64,000 bases of DNA from Floccularia luteovirens (Eukaryota; Basidiomycota; Agaricomycetes; Agaricales; Squamanitaceae), in contig VSJF01000010.1 of the NCBI GenBank assembly GCA_009739215.1, positions 434,001-498,000 of the forward strand. Direction: 5' to 3'. A program made the translations under genes and the position numbers. Of the stretch, positions 1-13,774 are shown in pieces. How positions within the stretch are numbered: the stretch's first letter is position 1; every line of letters starts with the position of its first letter. The notes beneath the pieces are model-generated. The model saw only the letters and a list, made by a program, of their open reading frames with translations, ran no database searches and had not been told where the DNA came from.

Positions 1-182
1 GAGAGGAGGGTGGAAATCGAGCCATCGGAAGGTAGTGATGATTCAATGTCAATTATCGAGCAAAGCGTCGAGGGTTGAAGCCTTTCTGAGCGTAATATCT
101 TACATTTTTTTGGATGAGTACATGGTATCAAAATGTATGTACAAGCACATTAAATGATGCAGCAAAGTAAGATAAGTATGTG

Positions 183-3100
183 TCACCGGCGTTTTATTAG
201 ACGGAAGCGATCGTAGAACTGGCCAGTCACTGTTTTTGCGGAACCTATTGCATTCGCTTTGATGGCACAAAGTTCTCTCATCGCGACGTCCCATGGAAAT
301 CTGCTACACCGGGTGTCGTATGTGAAGGCACAAGATGCCCTAAGTCTATCCAAAGTATTTTTATCTACGATGGTCTCAAGATCATCCAATGACGGCGACT
401 CCGCAAACCGTCTCGATATAGACCGAATTATGTCTTGTCGAGGTTCGATTGGGGAACTGCTGGGTGACCTAAACGCGATCGGTTTCTTGTGCTGTTGTCG
501 CACTATCTGCTGAACGGCGATGCGGTGCTCTGTATACATGGTTTCGACGTGGGATTGGATTGCCTGAAGATCCTTCTTTTTCTGCTCCACAGCTTGCGCA
601 TTTCCGCGCTCAGCCCACAAAAGAGCTGTTTCCCATGGGCTTGTTAAATGAGGGTCACGCGCGTCTGCTGAAGAAAGTGTGCTGAAAATGGTGTCCAACT
701 TTCCCTTCCATAGATCTCTTTCTGCCTTCGTAGCTGCGCGAAGCGTGTCCATGATGAATGGGCCTTTGATGAAACGATCCTGAGCAGGACGCTCGAGGTA
801 AGCCATGTTAGACTTGTCTGCAAACCTCGATGACATCGGTCCTTTCCATTCCGGGCCCCTTGCATGAGAGTACCTGGCCTTGTCCTCCTTAAGTGACTCT
901 GGCTTGATTTTCCACCCCGTTTTGGGGCTATCGAGAACTTTGCAAAATCTATGCGCATCACAATTAGACCGACTTATGCACCGATACTAAAATAAAGACT
1001 TACTTATAGGCAAGCCTGACGGTTCGAGGGTGGTCATACCCGAGCTTGTATATGGCATTGTCATGCATGGTGGAATATTGTCCTACTAAGGATGTATCAG
1101 ACAACGCTCCAAGTAGGTGCTTCTGCAATTCCCGTTCCTTTATCTCCGAAGACTGAGACTGTATATTTTTGAGAACCTCCGATACCTTCTCGATTTCGCG
1201 TAGTAAACGACAGTTCTAGTCCCGCAGGCTCCACCGAGTGTTTGTCGTTGGCGTTCCGGAAAGGATTGACAATCCGAGGGTCCCATATAACGTAGCAAGC
1301 ATCTCCGTCGTAGTCACCTAAGATTATTTAATTTCATGGGGAGATCGGGAAGACTGAAGACTGCGCACTCACCTCCCGCTAGGTAATCGAGTAGACGACG
1401 CTCCATATTAACCGTACATACAATCACATCAATGTACTCTCTAAGAGCTGGATGCTCGATAGCTTGGACCTGTAACAAATAACATAAAATGAGATTGAGC
1501 AAAGGCTTGCTTTTGCGTACCTTACGAACGTCAGACGGCAATTTACATGGGTTCCTAGTTATCTACAAGGTCGACTTTCGTCGTAAAGGCATTCCGAGAT
1601 TTCTACGCAAAAGTCTGACTTACGAGTATGTCACCGACAAGAATGTCCGTTTTTAACCCGTCCGGCATAACAAGATCTCTACGAGAACTTTTGACATGAA
1701 TTTGATTTGGGCCGAGAACATTACAAATGTCTGATCATGATCAAGTCAACAAACGCACACTGGTGCAGAATAGGAATGTATACATACCAGGAACAACCAA
1801 CGCCCTTAGGCTGTACTTCAGCTCGAACCTGTACTGCTGAGTAACTTTGTCTAATCCTTGTAGAACAACCTTGTGTAATTTTTCGCGTAATATTTGATTT
1901 TGGGCTGGCGCGAAGCCCGAATCTAATAAGACAAGAACAGTATCCCACAATGAGGCTGGGCAGCCGGAGACTACGTCAGCCCACCACGCCGTAGATCGCT
2001 GGTCGATGGCTGGGTCAAGTTTTAGACCCAAGTCAAATTCGTCATCTTCATCATCAGAGTCCGATTGATCCCGTAGCTCCTTGCGACCCAACTCTCTTGC
2101 AAGCCGTGTCGTAACGACACTGCCGTCCCGTTCAACATATGACCACAGATCCAACATCGCTTCCGGGCTGTCCCAAGTTGTAAAACCTTTCACCATTTCC
2201 TCGATGTCGTTTTTCATAATGTCAACAAAAACGTCGTGGGGTACTCCGTTTTCTGCGAGGTTGACTATGATTTCCGTCGCAATGCGTGTGGGGGTTCGTA
2301 GTCGGGAGGTACGGATTAAGTCGATGATACATTTAGCCGGATCTGAGGGGTCTTTCAACGGGTATCTGATTTTTATCTGGGAGAGACGAAAGAACATCTG
2401 CAGATCGTTGCCTGCTTGGTTGTCTGTATTTAACATAGACATCCCCTGGTCTAACTTAGTACTAGCCCACACCATAATATGGAACAGAAATTAGCACACT
2501 TTATAACCGGCCAGACGAAACTGGAACGCAGCAGGTGGTTCTTCCAAGCATTGTCGGCGGTATATCGCGATATGGACTGGTTTGTTGCTATATCCACACC
2601 CATCCGTCATATCAGATCCGTTTTGTACTGTTTACTATCCGAGTTAATAGATATAATGTGACGGACGACGAGGAAAAGGCATACCAACATCCTGGACTAT
2701 TGTAACTTGACTAGGATCGATCTTCGGACCTGGTACAGAAGTGGAAAATCCGAGCGCGAATCTTGACGCCCACTTGGACATCGGCTGGATAGATATAACG
2801 AGTCGTATTACAAAAAAGCAGATCGATAGTCTGTACCTGGTCCGCATTGTGTTCGAGAGGGTTGTGCCAGTTTATAAAACTCTCAAGCGACATCTCACTA
2901 GAGGAAAATTCGGGCGTCGAGTTGTATATCTCGTTCGTTCGGAAGTAGAAAACCGTCTGGTCCTTGGCGTAGCACGCTCGGAAAATACGCCCCCATAGGA
3001 CCAGGGGTCTCCTACAGAACCCTTCCAACTTGTTGTCCTTGTCGTAAAAGATTATCGTAGGGATCTTTAACCGAATGAACGACCATGATCCAAAACGCCG

Positions 3101-3869
3101 CGTGAAGCGACACGAATGACCCAACGCGCATCGCTCCAAAACGATTTTGTACTGTCCACGAGACCCTTGCAGTTTTGCTATATACTGAACCCTTCCCCCG
3201 AACCAAGGGGAATATTCCTCGCTATGACCCAAGCCCCGCAAAAGGATCCTTCGCCTGCGCAGCCTCTTCTTTGTCCAGCTCAGGCCATGGCGTCTTTAAA
3301 ACCAACACAGACGTCAAGCAAGCAGACCTGTATGATTCATATAAATTCTTACCTTGGCGGCTATTTCTCGCGCAAACACTGCATCTAACGCGATATGCCC
3401 CTGCCTAGCCCGACCTATCGTCCCCGTCAAGATCCTCGCCGCTTTCTCTGCTGCTGCATCGTTCGTGCCAACGAGCGCACTAATTACAGAAGGAGAAATT
3501 TCGTCATAGCTGCATCTGTCTAGACTAAGTAGTCGTGCCATCTCCCATTGTACTCCAGACGCTAACTGGTGTTCCCTGAATTTTTCTTGTAGAGGCACTG
3601 AGTAAGCCTGGGAGAATTCTATCAGAATCACCAGTTGATACTTCATTGAAAGGGCCCACAATGATGTAGGGTGAGTATCCATCATCAGGAAGAACAATAG
3701 TTCCCGGGGTGAACTCTAACCCGTCCAATTCATTGTAGATGTTGGAATTCCGCCTTTTATTGTTTGGTTGAGGGGTAGAAGATCCCGAAATGTTATCTGC
3801 CTTCCGTTTTCTTGATGAGAGTGCGGGAGAATTCGTGATCGTTCTACTCGATTGAGTAGATACTGGCAT
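183..3869 (-). CDS. RNA-dependent RNA polymerase (RNA-silencing type, QDE-1/RDR family)
   Basis: Cellular RdRP, which makes double-stranded RNA from single-stranded templates to feed Dicer and RNA silencing. Reading from 3869: a basic disordered start, a 52-nt intron near 3663, then GVQWEMARLL, RFGSWSFIRLKIP, SKWASRFALG and DMTDGCGYSNKP. These are followed by SQIKIRYP, PSDVRKVQAIEHPALREY and the catalytic loop GDYDGDACYV near 1280-1310, whose three aspartates bind metal. The C-terminal part (RFCKVLDSPKTGWKI, then a helical tail) ends at 183. About ten short introns are needed; several were placed by phase (for example AGYK then GMSML, and IVQDV then VQNGSD). About 1000 residues, somewhat short of the usual 1100-1400. 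Two sites break the frame by one extra base: near 3227 (GLG/HSEEY) and near 1211-1215 (AGLE/CRLLREIE). Family assignment is very secure; the intactness of the allele is not. Confidence 0.93.
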
Positions 3870-5645
3870 TGTGGGTAAACAGCTAGTTATATATAAGTTG
3901 TCGGCAATAAAGTAAACACACCGGGTGAATATTGTTCATCTTGAGCATCTATGTATGAATCTACATTATAATCATGAGAGACGTTGAATATTGGAAGGGA
4001 TTGTACTAACAATCGTCGCCATTATACGTTCTTGGGGATAATGGATCATCGTCCTAAGAAGGTAGCATTGGCATTGATTGGTCACAACTAGCAAGGATGT
4101 TAAGATTGCTTACCTCGATTGTTATAACATCGGGATACATGCTTGATCCATCCATGTAGAAAAGTTCGCTCACAACTATTGATCCTTGATGGGTGAAGTT
4201 GAGATTATTGAAATGCTACACTCAGATCTTATTGATATAACTGAACCCCAAATAGGGTGGGGTCTCCCACGAGTTAGCACGCGGGGATTTCCTATATTTA
4301 ATTCAATAACTTTGTCATAAGAATCGATGAGCGGGGACTTGGACGTTGGAGAGAAACGGGCTTACTATTCTAACCAGAATGAGGCTAAAGATTGGCTACT
4401 TCTAACAGGCACGAGGCGAAATATTGCCGTTTTTACATCAGACACATATGATCCCGTGATTCATGATTAAACTAAGATATACTTATTAAACATGTAATCT
4501 TGAATGAATGTAAGTGATTAAGCGATTCTGTAGGAAATTTAGATATGCCACTTGCCGTATTAAAAGCTAGATTGCTGCAACATGGCTATCGGTATGTCTT
4601 ATATATCTCGAAACACCCCAAAGACCAAATGCTAACCTAAGAGAATATAAATGAGTGTTAGTCCTGAATATAAGAAACATAGCCAATCCCATCAGATTTC
4701 CGTTCTTGACAAACACCAGACGGTTCCTTTGTTTTTTGCAAGAGTCCCAGAGGGGTATAAGCCATAAGAGTCAACGAGCCGTTAGCTCTCTTCAAGATGT
4801 GAAAGTCTCATCTTTTGGGTTGGGGGGAAGAGCAAGTGCGGCACAGTAGCGGAGAAAAATTACTCACTTTTCATAAGTATGACTATATGCATTTCGAGCT
4901 CCAACATTGCTTTAGCGAATAACGTGAATTTCCAATTATTCGAGTGCGTGACGTTCGAGAATGCTAGTTGCGAATCACTTCAAGTTCCAAACGTAAGAAA
5001 TTGACTCCGAAAAAAGGGGGAGGGATAGTCTCATAGATAAGAAGTAACGAGTAAAGTATAAGTACTAGTTTATTAAACATAAAGATCATGGAACTTTCTG
5101 ATACTCACGAGAATAGCTAAGAAGGCGGTGAAAACATCATGATCTCTAGTCTGCTACGTTGATGTTATGCATAAGAAACCGTGGGAGAACAGCCAGTCGT
5201 TCAGCAAGGGTCCACATGTTGAATAAGCTGCTTGAACTCATGTCACACAAACTTTGTCAGTTGAATTTGGGGACACACTGATACTGAGTCCTAATGCTGA
5301 AATATGCTGCCATCACACGTTTCGAGCTTCCACTTTCTCCTTCTGCTGCATGCCGTAAGATCAAGAAGATGGCAAAGTTTGTACGCACTCTTGGAGACCC
5401 CACGTGCTGGGCAATGTCGTACAATTGGCCCGGTGTAGACATGTGAGGGTGATAATGGGAAATGCCTATGCGACTTTGAGGGAGAACTCGTGCAGAAAAA
5501 CTCATGCACACTCCACTGCTCTCATACTCTCCTCATACTTACCATAGTCAAGAACATCGCGCATTAATACAGTAAGTCTTGTCCGATCTGTTCATTGCGA
5601 CAAACAACACACAGATGACACTCCCATGACTAGTCCATCTCAACA
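3870..5645. other. intergenic, no gene recognised
   Basis: AT-rich sequence upstream of the RdRP gene. Short open frames exist (for example 4655-4849 and 5257-5511) but none has splice-supported continuity or a recognisable motif. It probably holds the promoters of the RdRP gene (-) and of the small gene starting at 5646 (+). Confidence 0.5.
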
Positions 5646-6292
5646 ATGTCTAAAAGAGATCAACGTATTACAGATATCCTTGCTGTGGCAAAGCAGACTC
5701 TTGATATTACACAAGGCCTACTCAACCTGGACCCCGTTCCTGGATTAGATAGTGCGGCCTCGGTATTGTCTGGTCTGATCGGTATAATTTTAGTGCGTAT
5801 GATAATATTTTTATATTAAACCTCTATACACGATTAAATGATTTGGTTGATCAGGTTGCCGAAGGAAATCAAGGGATACAGGAGGATATAGCAAAGCATT
5901 TACGGGCACTTGCATTGATAATCAAGGAGATGGCAATGAAAATCGATTATATAACACTGTCTCGTTTGAAAAAATCACCCGAACTATGGCCACAGCAAGA
6001 AGGTGAAGAACGGGAGCGTAAGTTTCTCGCATTATCAAGACTGCTTTCTCATGACACAGTTTGTAGTTTACGAAATGACACTGAAGGATCTCCCGCATGT
6101 CAACGCCAACTACTCTTCTGCCTCGAATCTGGGATCACTGGAGGGCACAAGAACTGCAATGCTTGACGAGGTATGGATCTTGTTCTGTGTTGCTGAATAT
6201 ATTTGGATTCATAATAAATAAAACGTGTGCAACAGCAAAAGTATGCAGAACGAGAACGTCCCCTCTCGCCACTGCCCCAGACAGCTCCATAG
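5646..6292 (+). CDS. small protein with MLKL-like N-terminal helical-bundle domain
   Basis: The first exon starts at 5646 with MSKRDQRITDILAVAK and carries the motif LLNLDPVPGLDSAASVLSGL. This is the hallmark of the four-helix MLKL-NTD/HeLo-like domain found at the N-terminus of Agaricomycete NACHT and kinase-like proteins. A phase-0 intron (GTGCGT to the CAG before 5855) joins it to VAEGNQGIQEDIAKHLRALA, a second amphipathic helix, then IIKEMAMKIDYITL. The 3' part is less certain. A second junction near 6010-6060 does not join cleanly in frame, and a third intron (6171 to about 6235) would give a charged tail ending in PLPQTAP and TAG at 6292. No nucleotide-binding, kinase or repeat domain follows, so this is either a stand-alone bundle or the remnant of a larger protein. 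In relatives the domain is linked to membrane-targeted cell death; that role here is inference. Confidence 0.5.
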
Positions 6293-8262
6293 CCTCCTCA
6301 AAAACCCACAGGCCTGCCCCGCAACACCTTGCCAACCACACTCCCTCGACCTACATTTATCATTTCCCTCTCATCTCACAGTCACTTATGATCTCATAGG
6401 TTCTTTATCTACTTACCTACCTTTAGCTCGAGCTATAATTATTTCCCTTCCTCTCCCCCACGTATACTAGTAGCACGTTTCTGCTATAGTTCTTCCCATA
6501 GATTTTTTTACTAATGAGATACCCAACGTCCCGCATCACTTGCACTCTACTGCTACCAACCTACCATGTGACATAAAGCTCAGCACACAAGTCAGCATGC
6601 TCTGAGGCATGTAATGACGCCCATAGTGCTCTGCCGTCCATTACAACTATTTCTCTTTGTTTGTCACAACACCCATGACCAGCATTTGGGGGGTAAAAAA
6701 GCCAACAACCAATTCTTATATGTAGTTTCATGCAGATCCAAGAAAACCATGAAGTCGTCTTTTGGTTCTGGTTGGTAGTTATATTGATATATTCGTTATA
6801 GGACACACGTTCTCAAGGCCAAGAAGACGTGCTCTTCACGGAGGTACACTTACTTGTATGCTGCGTATGACACTTGCTATTTGAACGTTTTCCAGCCACA
6901 CTCAATACACCGAATTCATCTCCATCTGGGGGTGCGAAACATACTTATACTCGTCCCACGACAACAGCGGCCACAGTGGCAACTCCATTATAAAAGAAGA
7001 GTGATGTCTACAAAATCACCTTATCGATATCATTACATCATAAGTTACGATAACACCAAACCTGCTCCCCCTTTTTTTCTAAGGAATTCATTCAACATCG
7101 TAGTATGTATATGCATAGCTTGGCCAAACTGAGCACATTACCGGGCGCCCCGGACTTTTCTGATATTTCGTTTGTATTCCCTGTCAAATCAAGAGAAAAT
7201 TCCATCGCCAAACAGCCTCCATCAAACGGGACCCAGCCAAAAAGTAGAAAGGAATGGAATGAATGGTGTTCCATTAGGGCCCACCCCACGCGTCCCCAAG
7301 CATAAGCGAACCTCCTCGCACTTTGAGGCCTAGGCGAGTGGTTTTTTGGTTCTTATATCCTCGGAATCGTCGCTTAAAAGAAAGAAGGTGATTCTTTGGG
7401 CCCGCCCAAACGAAATCTGATCACATTTCAATTCAGTTTTTTTGTTGTGTGTGTTATTTTTCTTGTCCTTTCTTTCACTCCTGGGTCCCCTCACTCACGC
7501 TGACTTTGTAGTTTGTGCCGTCTCCTCCAAGTAACCGAATCTATATATGATTGCATATTGTATGATGAGCTCATCTATTTATTGTTGCTAACCCAGTTAA
7601 TTTCTCTCAGTTCATCGGGGGTGGCGGCAAGGGAGAATGCGAAACAGATGAGATCGTTTGTAAAAGTGACATTCCTCTTGGTGAGAGATTTGCTACTGGG
7701 TGTTCTAGCAAGTACTTACAGAACTAGTGTAGGACTAAAGCTGACTAGATCATATCTTACATACTCATATGCGAATCCAGTTCCTTACAAGTACCGAAAT
7801 GGCAAACGGCCTATAATTATCATTTTCATGAATCAATCGGGCAAGGGCACGAGAAAGTCATAGCCGCCGCTTTTTTCTCCAAGAGATTCGGGTATAGTTT
7901 TGATATTGACCCCATGCTTAGTACAAGCCAGATGTAAATCGCACACAAGATCCCCAGGATGTGATCAGAATTCCTTACGGCAGAATGACAAGGACATCGC
8001 AAACATCGGAGTGAAAGTTGCAAGGTGTTATGCATTTTACATGATATATACGACCAACAAAAGAAAAATCCAAGTAGGTCCTGTCCAGTAAAGTATAGTA
8101 GTACAAGAGGTCATTACAGAAATCATGAAAACCCGTTACTTTAAAAACCGTCATATACAAAAGTCTCCAGTGAATAAATAAAATAATGGTATGCAATCGT
8201 CATGGTATCAAGAGAGAGAGAGAAAGAAAAGTCATAGATCAGCCGTAATTGAGAGGGGGGAG
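6293..8262. other. intergenic, no gene recognised
   Basis: Pyrimidine-rich stretches (about 6300-6480 and 7430-7500) and a short GA microsatellite near 8210-8225. The longest open frame (7513-7863, 116 aa) has no family motif and looks like chance. Confidence 0.45.
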
Positions 8263-9678
8263 TCAGATCGACATCGAACGAGCTTTTACCATGATCCGCT
8301 TGCCATTTGCGAATGTGATTGTTGGGGCAGCTCTGGGCGGACCAAGTGGTAGTGAGAATTTGCCAACGACGCTAGCCAGACACAGGTCTCGGCAAAATGC
8401 TTGAAGACGCTTCGCAGCTTCTACTCTCTCCTCGGTCTCCTCTGGGGTCACAGATTCATCACTAGCAGTGACAGATACATCAATCTGCTGTAGTTTATCG
8501 TAGAACTCAGGACCACGAGCCACGCGTAGGGTAAGAAATTCTTCCAAAGCGGTACACACATCTACTACGTCTTCTTCGTAGCACTGAAGCGATATCCGTT
8601 CAATGGGGGATCCTGCGAGGTTTGTCATGGTCTCGACAACGCTGTCAACGGGGAAAAATGGTGTGATGTGCAGCTTTCGTAAGCTTTTGAGGGGAGTCAC
8701 CGATGGCTTCGCAAACAATGTTCCGGACACAGCAGTTGTCAAAGAAAACTCGTCCACAGTGCGGCCAACTGCGGCCATGATCCGTTCGGTACACGTGCGG
8801 TTAAAATCTTCATTCTCGTGATAGCAGCTGCCGAGATCAAGAACTTGTAAGCGACATTCCACTGGTGTGGTTGACCATCGCTGGTCACCGAGATGTGTAT
8901 CGCGTATTGTTAGTTGGCGCAGTGTAGAAATGCGTAACAGCGAAGGCAGGTAAAGGTTGGATCCAAGTACGGGGTGGTCTGGGATGTCATCATCACCCAG
9001 CACCAAAGGCACATAGGGGTAGACACCTTCCAATTCGGGTGCATGAATCTTTGAACGTGAGATGCGGTCCAAAGTTAATTCCTCGAGGTATCGAGCTGAT
9101 GCAGCGATAAGCGACAACTAGGCGTTCGCTCCTTGGGTGGTCATCAGATATGGGGGAAAACTATAGAATGGGAATACTTACAATGGAAAATTGGTTTCAT
9201 CGCCAACATTTGTAATGCTCAGGTATCTCAAACTCGTCAAGAAAGGGAATGGTGCAATGAGGGTCTTGTCCAAAGACCCTTTCATACGCAGGGATAATCT
9301 TTGCAGACGCGTTGTCGCTAGTAGTAATGACACGACTGCGTCCGTTTTTGCGCGAACAGATGTGTAAGGGGTCATTTCTGATCCGTTACCATCCTCGGTA
9401 GACAGCTCGAGTTTTTGGATGTGGCGGTAGTAGGAACGGGGAACAGTATCAAGGAAATGTTGAAGCGCTTGGAAAGACTTCAAGTTGACGATCTGTGGAG
9501 CCATGTAAGGAATTGGTTAGTTGGAGTGATGCAAAGTGTTTACCTTGAATGTAGATGGAACACAAGCTTGATAAGTGCATTGGTCGACTTTGGAGAGAGA
9601 TTTGACATCCTCGAAATCAAGGGTGTCGATGACAGCGAGCTTCATCTCACTGGGGAGGGTGTTCCAGGAGGCAGCCAT
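8263..9678 (-). CDS. F-box/LRR-like protein
   Basis: Exon 1 (9678-9544) encodes MAASWNTLPSEMKLAVIDTL followed by DFEDVKSLSKVDQ and CVPSTFK. This is a typical fungal F-box, which binds Skp1 in SCF ubiquitin ligases. It is followed by a canonical intron and exon 2 (9492-9182), which opens with IVNLKSFQALQHFLDTVPRS and continues with degenerate leucine-rich segments (LQRLSLRMKG, LTSLRYLSITN). Exon 3 (9117-8263) has more irregular LRR segments (LEELTLDRIS, LRQLTIRDTHL, LQVLDLGSC, LRKLHI) and ends SMSI. Agaric genomes carry many such F-box/LRR genes, probably substrate receptors of unknown target. Anomaly: exon 2 ends in phase 2 while the only good acceptor before exon 3 (CCTAG at 9118-9122) opens in phase 0. 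As written the frame is off by one, and reading through meets a TAG. Either one base is missing or the gene is damaged. Confidence 0.82.
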
Positions 9679-12600
9679 TGTGCTATGAATGATATGAAGG
9701 ATGTATTTTGTGAGGAGGGAGGATTGAGAAGTTGAAGAGCAGATGGAGGAGGATTGGGAGTATTTGAAGGGATAAATGAATGGGATTTTGATTTGATTTT
9801 GCTTTGTCCGAGGTCATCGATTCGACGATGTCGGGGTTTATTTTTATTTACATAAATAGGTATTTCTAGATCTAGAAGTCACATCTGATTTGTCCTTGTT
9901 TACATTTGACCTGTGCGCCCCCCCCGTGTAATGAGATCTTATACAAAACATGCATCAGTTCGATATGTTATCTTTCAACAGTCTATTTTGTTGGTATGGT
10001 AATTTCGATCTCTTCGTGACTTGCGACAATCTCCTCCGGGCGGGTCCCTTCTAGGTCCCTCCGAACTTTGTCCCTCCGAGTCCCGACCCACTTGTATAAT
10101 TGGGGTTCCTTGTCCTCGTTGCATGCTACTGACCTGGATCCGATATAAGCTCTCTTGCCTTCTCCTTATCGTACCCTAAATATGACCATCGCTGTCCTAG
10201 CGTATGATCGTTCATGGAGTGGACGGGACCTGCCCGAAGCCCACTAGAATCTCCACGTGAACAAAACACTCTGACGCACTGCTCTCCATTGTCCCGACTC
10301 CCACGGAAAACTATCCCACATATTCATACCTTTTGCATATGTTCTGTCACACTTGCCAACAAAACTTGATGCATTCTGCAAACTGATCATACCGTTTGTC
10401 ACGTCAGGTATTTTGATTGCAGGTTTGCAACCGCCACAGAGCATTTCAGAAACGTACGCATCAGGCACACCCCCTCCTCCCCTTCCGCTACGTTTCAGTT
10501 TTGTCTGGCCAAGCCCAACTTCTCTGTTTTCACCCTTTACGGCGTTTCGAGTGTAATAGCCTTAGCGGGACAGTCGGCAAAAAATAAAAATGTGTCAATG
10601 TCATCTTTACTAACATGATTATACATACTTGCGCTCATCCTGCTCTCTGATCATAGAAGACCTCTCCCGCCGCTCTCTTGCAGCAGCGTGCCGCTGGCAA
10701 ACGTAAAGACCAGTTATTAACCTCTTCACACCACCTCCCCCGTATCATGCGGTGTGCGCGCTAAATTCCCGATCTTGTCGGCGTTGCGCCCTTCCAGTGT
10801 GAAAATAGGATGGTTGGTGGGGCTTTGTGATGGTCCCTATCTGAATCAAGTTTATGCTGATCCATTTATTCTTTTGGGGGAGCCTTTGCTCTCGTGCCAC
10901 TTTAAAATCCTCCCGACTGTAGGTTTCGGGGACCAGAGGCAAGTCATTATACAGGTGGGTTAACCTTCCCGTAATGTACAGTATGTGGATACGACGGATT
11001 AATTACAAATGAAATCACAACCAAGAATGAAAATTTACCTGTATTGCTGATCACAGATTCAGTATTTCTTGTGCCATAAAATCACCATTTCTTAACTCAG
11101 TAGTATGTCCGCTGCATTTCACAAATTGATCCGTTACAATGAGCCCGTCCCATGTATCCCGGACAACAAATTTTTTCTATTTTCTCGTGTATATAGTATA
11201 GTATACAGTAAAATACCATATAGCGAAAATCTCCGGTGCTTGCAGCCCCGGCCTAGTATGGCCAGCAAATCAATCGACCTCTCCTGTATCAGTTAACAGC
11301 AATTTCTCTTGATTTATCATTTCTCCGGCCATCATGTATCAAGCCGTCATTCTACTTTCATCACAACACCGTCATCAACACAATACTTATACATTCTAAA
11401 TGTCCTCACTGACTCCCAGTTGCTCTACCTTGCGAATCCCCCTCCCTGAACATTCAAAGGTCGGACGAAATAAATTATACGATAGTCGATACGGTGATTC
11501 AGACACAATCCGCAGTATCCGAGATATGCGAAGCTTAGCTTAAGCACGGGCTCAAGTGCTCCAACAATCTGTAGGGCTGTGTAACTATGTGTTGTATGTG
11601 CTGTGTCATATTGTGACCTTGTTCGAACTCTTTGTCCTATCTTCACCATGACACGAACATTTTCCAGTTCTACAACAATGACACCAACAACAACATCGAC
11701 ACCGAGAAGTACAACAAATCGACAACTGATCCAAATCACTTCGTTGGTATGGAGATCAGTGAAAAACGTTTTGACTTTTGGTGTTTGAAACCAAACCTTC
11801 TTCTTGTACTAAGCGCTTGTCTAAACGAAACGTCCAAATTCACCGGGCACCTGTGCAGGGTTATCGGACTTCAACTTTTTGACATACGACAGTGGTTGCG
11901 GACCGGATGACTGGGTGTGATCTTCAATCAAATATAAAATCGCTTGTCCGTGCGAGTATGTATGGTTTCTACGCATCCTGACTCAACCAGGGTCTTTTTC
12001 AGTGTAACAGCTTGAGAAGACCCAGGTCGCACGTCTTTCCTCCAAAAGCCACAGAAACCTCCGACCCATGCGTGCGTGTCATGAATACTCATCTAGGAAT
12101 CCAACAGCCTGTACTCCCCCGCTAAACTTGGTCGTTACGTCGTTTCGAGGGCCCATGAAACTAATGGGTCTCAGTTGATAGGGGTTTTTCGCTAGAGACC
12201 CTTGGGGATAAGTCCGTGAGGGGTGGATCTTGCGCTGACTGCAGATTTTCTGTGACGATTTTGGTAGAAGGTTCCCTTACAGCTATGACCATTCCTCTTT
12301 TCTTTCTGCCACCGAGCGCTCTACTTTTAGATATCTGGGATTCTTATCCATGATTTTGATACCGTAAGGTACCAAAATAAGTTGCAGAATATACCAGGTA
12401 ATCATCTCATAAAATAAAGAAAAAAAAAAGTTGAGTTGAGTGGCACCTTTTTTGTGTTTGCAGGCACCAATAATACAAATTGAACCTTTTGTTTTTTTGT
12501 GGGGCGGGAGCATAAGGTGTGCTTTATACACATGTAATAATATTTCTCTTACTTACATATTCACTGATCAACTATCCCGTTGGGGGTTCTAAAATAAATT

Positions 12601-13774
12601 CCAGAAGCCATGTGAGTAATTTTCATTTAACCTTGTTAAAGAAGACGTTGTGAGACTTACATATCGTCCCGGGAACGCTTAACAACTTCTTTCTCATGAA
12701 ACTTTAGCGACAATCACATCATTTTGGACCTTGCAGATTATCTTGTCCATCCCGTTCACGGATGTATTTAAATTCACGATTTTGGCGATTTGGTGACTGC
12801 ATATAGGATTATTTGATCCCTTTTTTACCAGCTGCTTTAATTGAAGTAGTAGTTGTTCCACGTAAAGGAAAATATTCGTTTCTACGGGGTTTTGCTTCAC
12901 ACACTATTTCTTTACACGTTTGGTGGGTTGTGGGGCGAGCTAATCGCACAATTAACGCGAAGATACGTGAAGCTGATGACGTAAATGAGAAACACAGCTG
13001 TCAGACAAAGGGGTTCATCAACACGTGGTATTCTCTAAGGTACACTTCAAGTTGGAAGTAAGAGGTCGAAGTTGTTGTTTTTCTGGCGAAGACATTGTTT
13101 TCCGCGACGGGATTATTTATGTAAACGCTTTAGCGAATTATAAACTTTAGCGAATTTATAAAGATCGTTGATCTCGGCATATGGCAAGGTAATATAATGA
13201 TTTGATTTTTGCAACAAGGCACAATTTGAAATCAAAATTTTACAAATTATGGTAATAATTAGATCTTTGCTCTAAGTAGAAAAGTTGTACTAGAGATATT
13301 CATGGGATTGGGCCCAATTACAAGGTTCGAGATCCAACGAAGAGCCTCGACCGGAAAAAACATGCTGATGATGAGCGCTAGCGCTAGCATTTACGAAGTG
13401 CAACGCAAGTATTTTTTCTTGTGCAGGTAAGGCCAGCCGATCACCGACGATCGATCTTGTGGTGTTGATCTGTTCGGCAGCATCGAACCGTAACCGTAGC
13501 AGAGTACGTACGTGAGTTACAACTCTCACTCGGAGAGAGATTCATATGACCCAAACGGCGGCCAGTTGTGAGATCTGAAAGAATCTAGAGATCGACATGT
13601 GTATGTGTATTCATTACTGCATGTGGCCAAAGAAGAAATCAGTGATCGAAGCGCCGTGAAGGATGATGCTGAGGTCCATATACGGGATTCAGTCCGTCTA
13701 CACACTTACGTTTTGACTTGGTTTCGACTACTTATTTCTACCCTCTTCTTTTATTTTCTTCTGTTTCTTCTTCC
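9679..13774. other. gene-poor region, no gene recognised
   Basis: About 4.1 kb without a convincing coding unit. The open frames in it (for example 10353-10556, 10754-10963, 11603-11910, 12813-13061) lack motifs, splice continuity or neighbouring exons. Visible features are a C-run near 9918, a poly-A tract near 12420-12430 and the small tandem repeat at 13128-13162. No terminal repeats or transposase-like reading frame were seen. Confidence 0.45.
13128..13162. repeat. short tandem duplication (17/18 bp unit)
   Basis: Two adjacent copies of CTTTAGCGAATTATAAA, the second with one extra T before the final ATAAA. It lies about 600 bp upstream of the G-alpha gene in AT-rich sequence; no function is evident. 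Confidence 0.75.

Noticed and set aside
7513..7863. 116-aa open frame on the plus strand
   Set aside because: No motif, no splice partners, low-complexity surroundings; likely chance.
9679..13774. Possible transposon in the gene-poor 4-kb stretch
   Set aside because: No terminal repeats, target-site duplication or transposase/reverse-transcriptase motif could be found.
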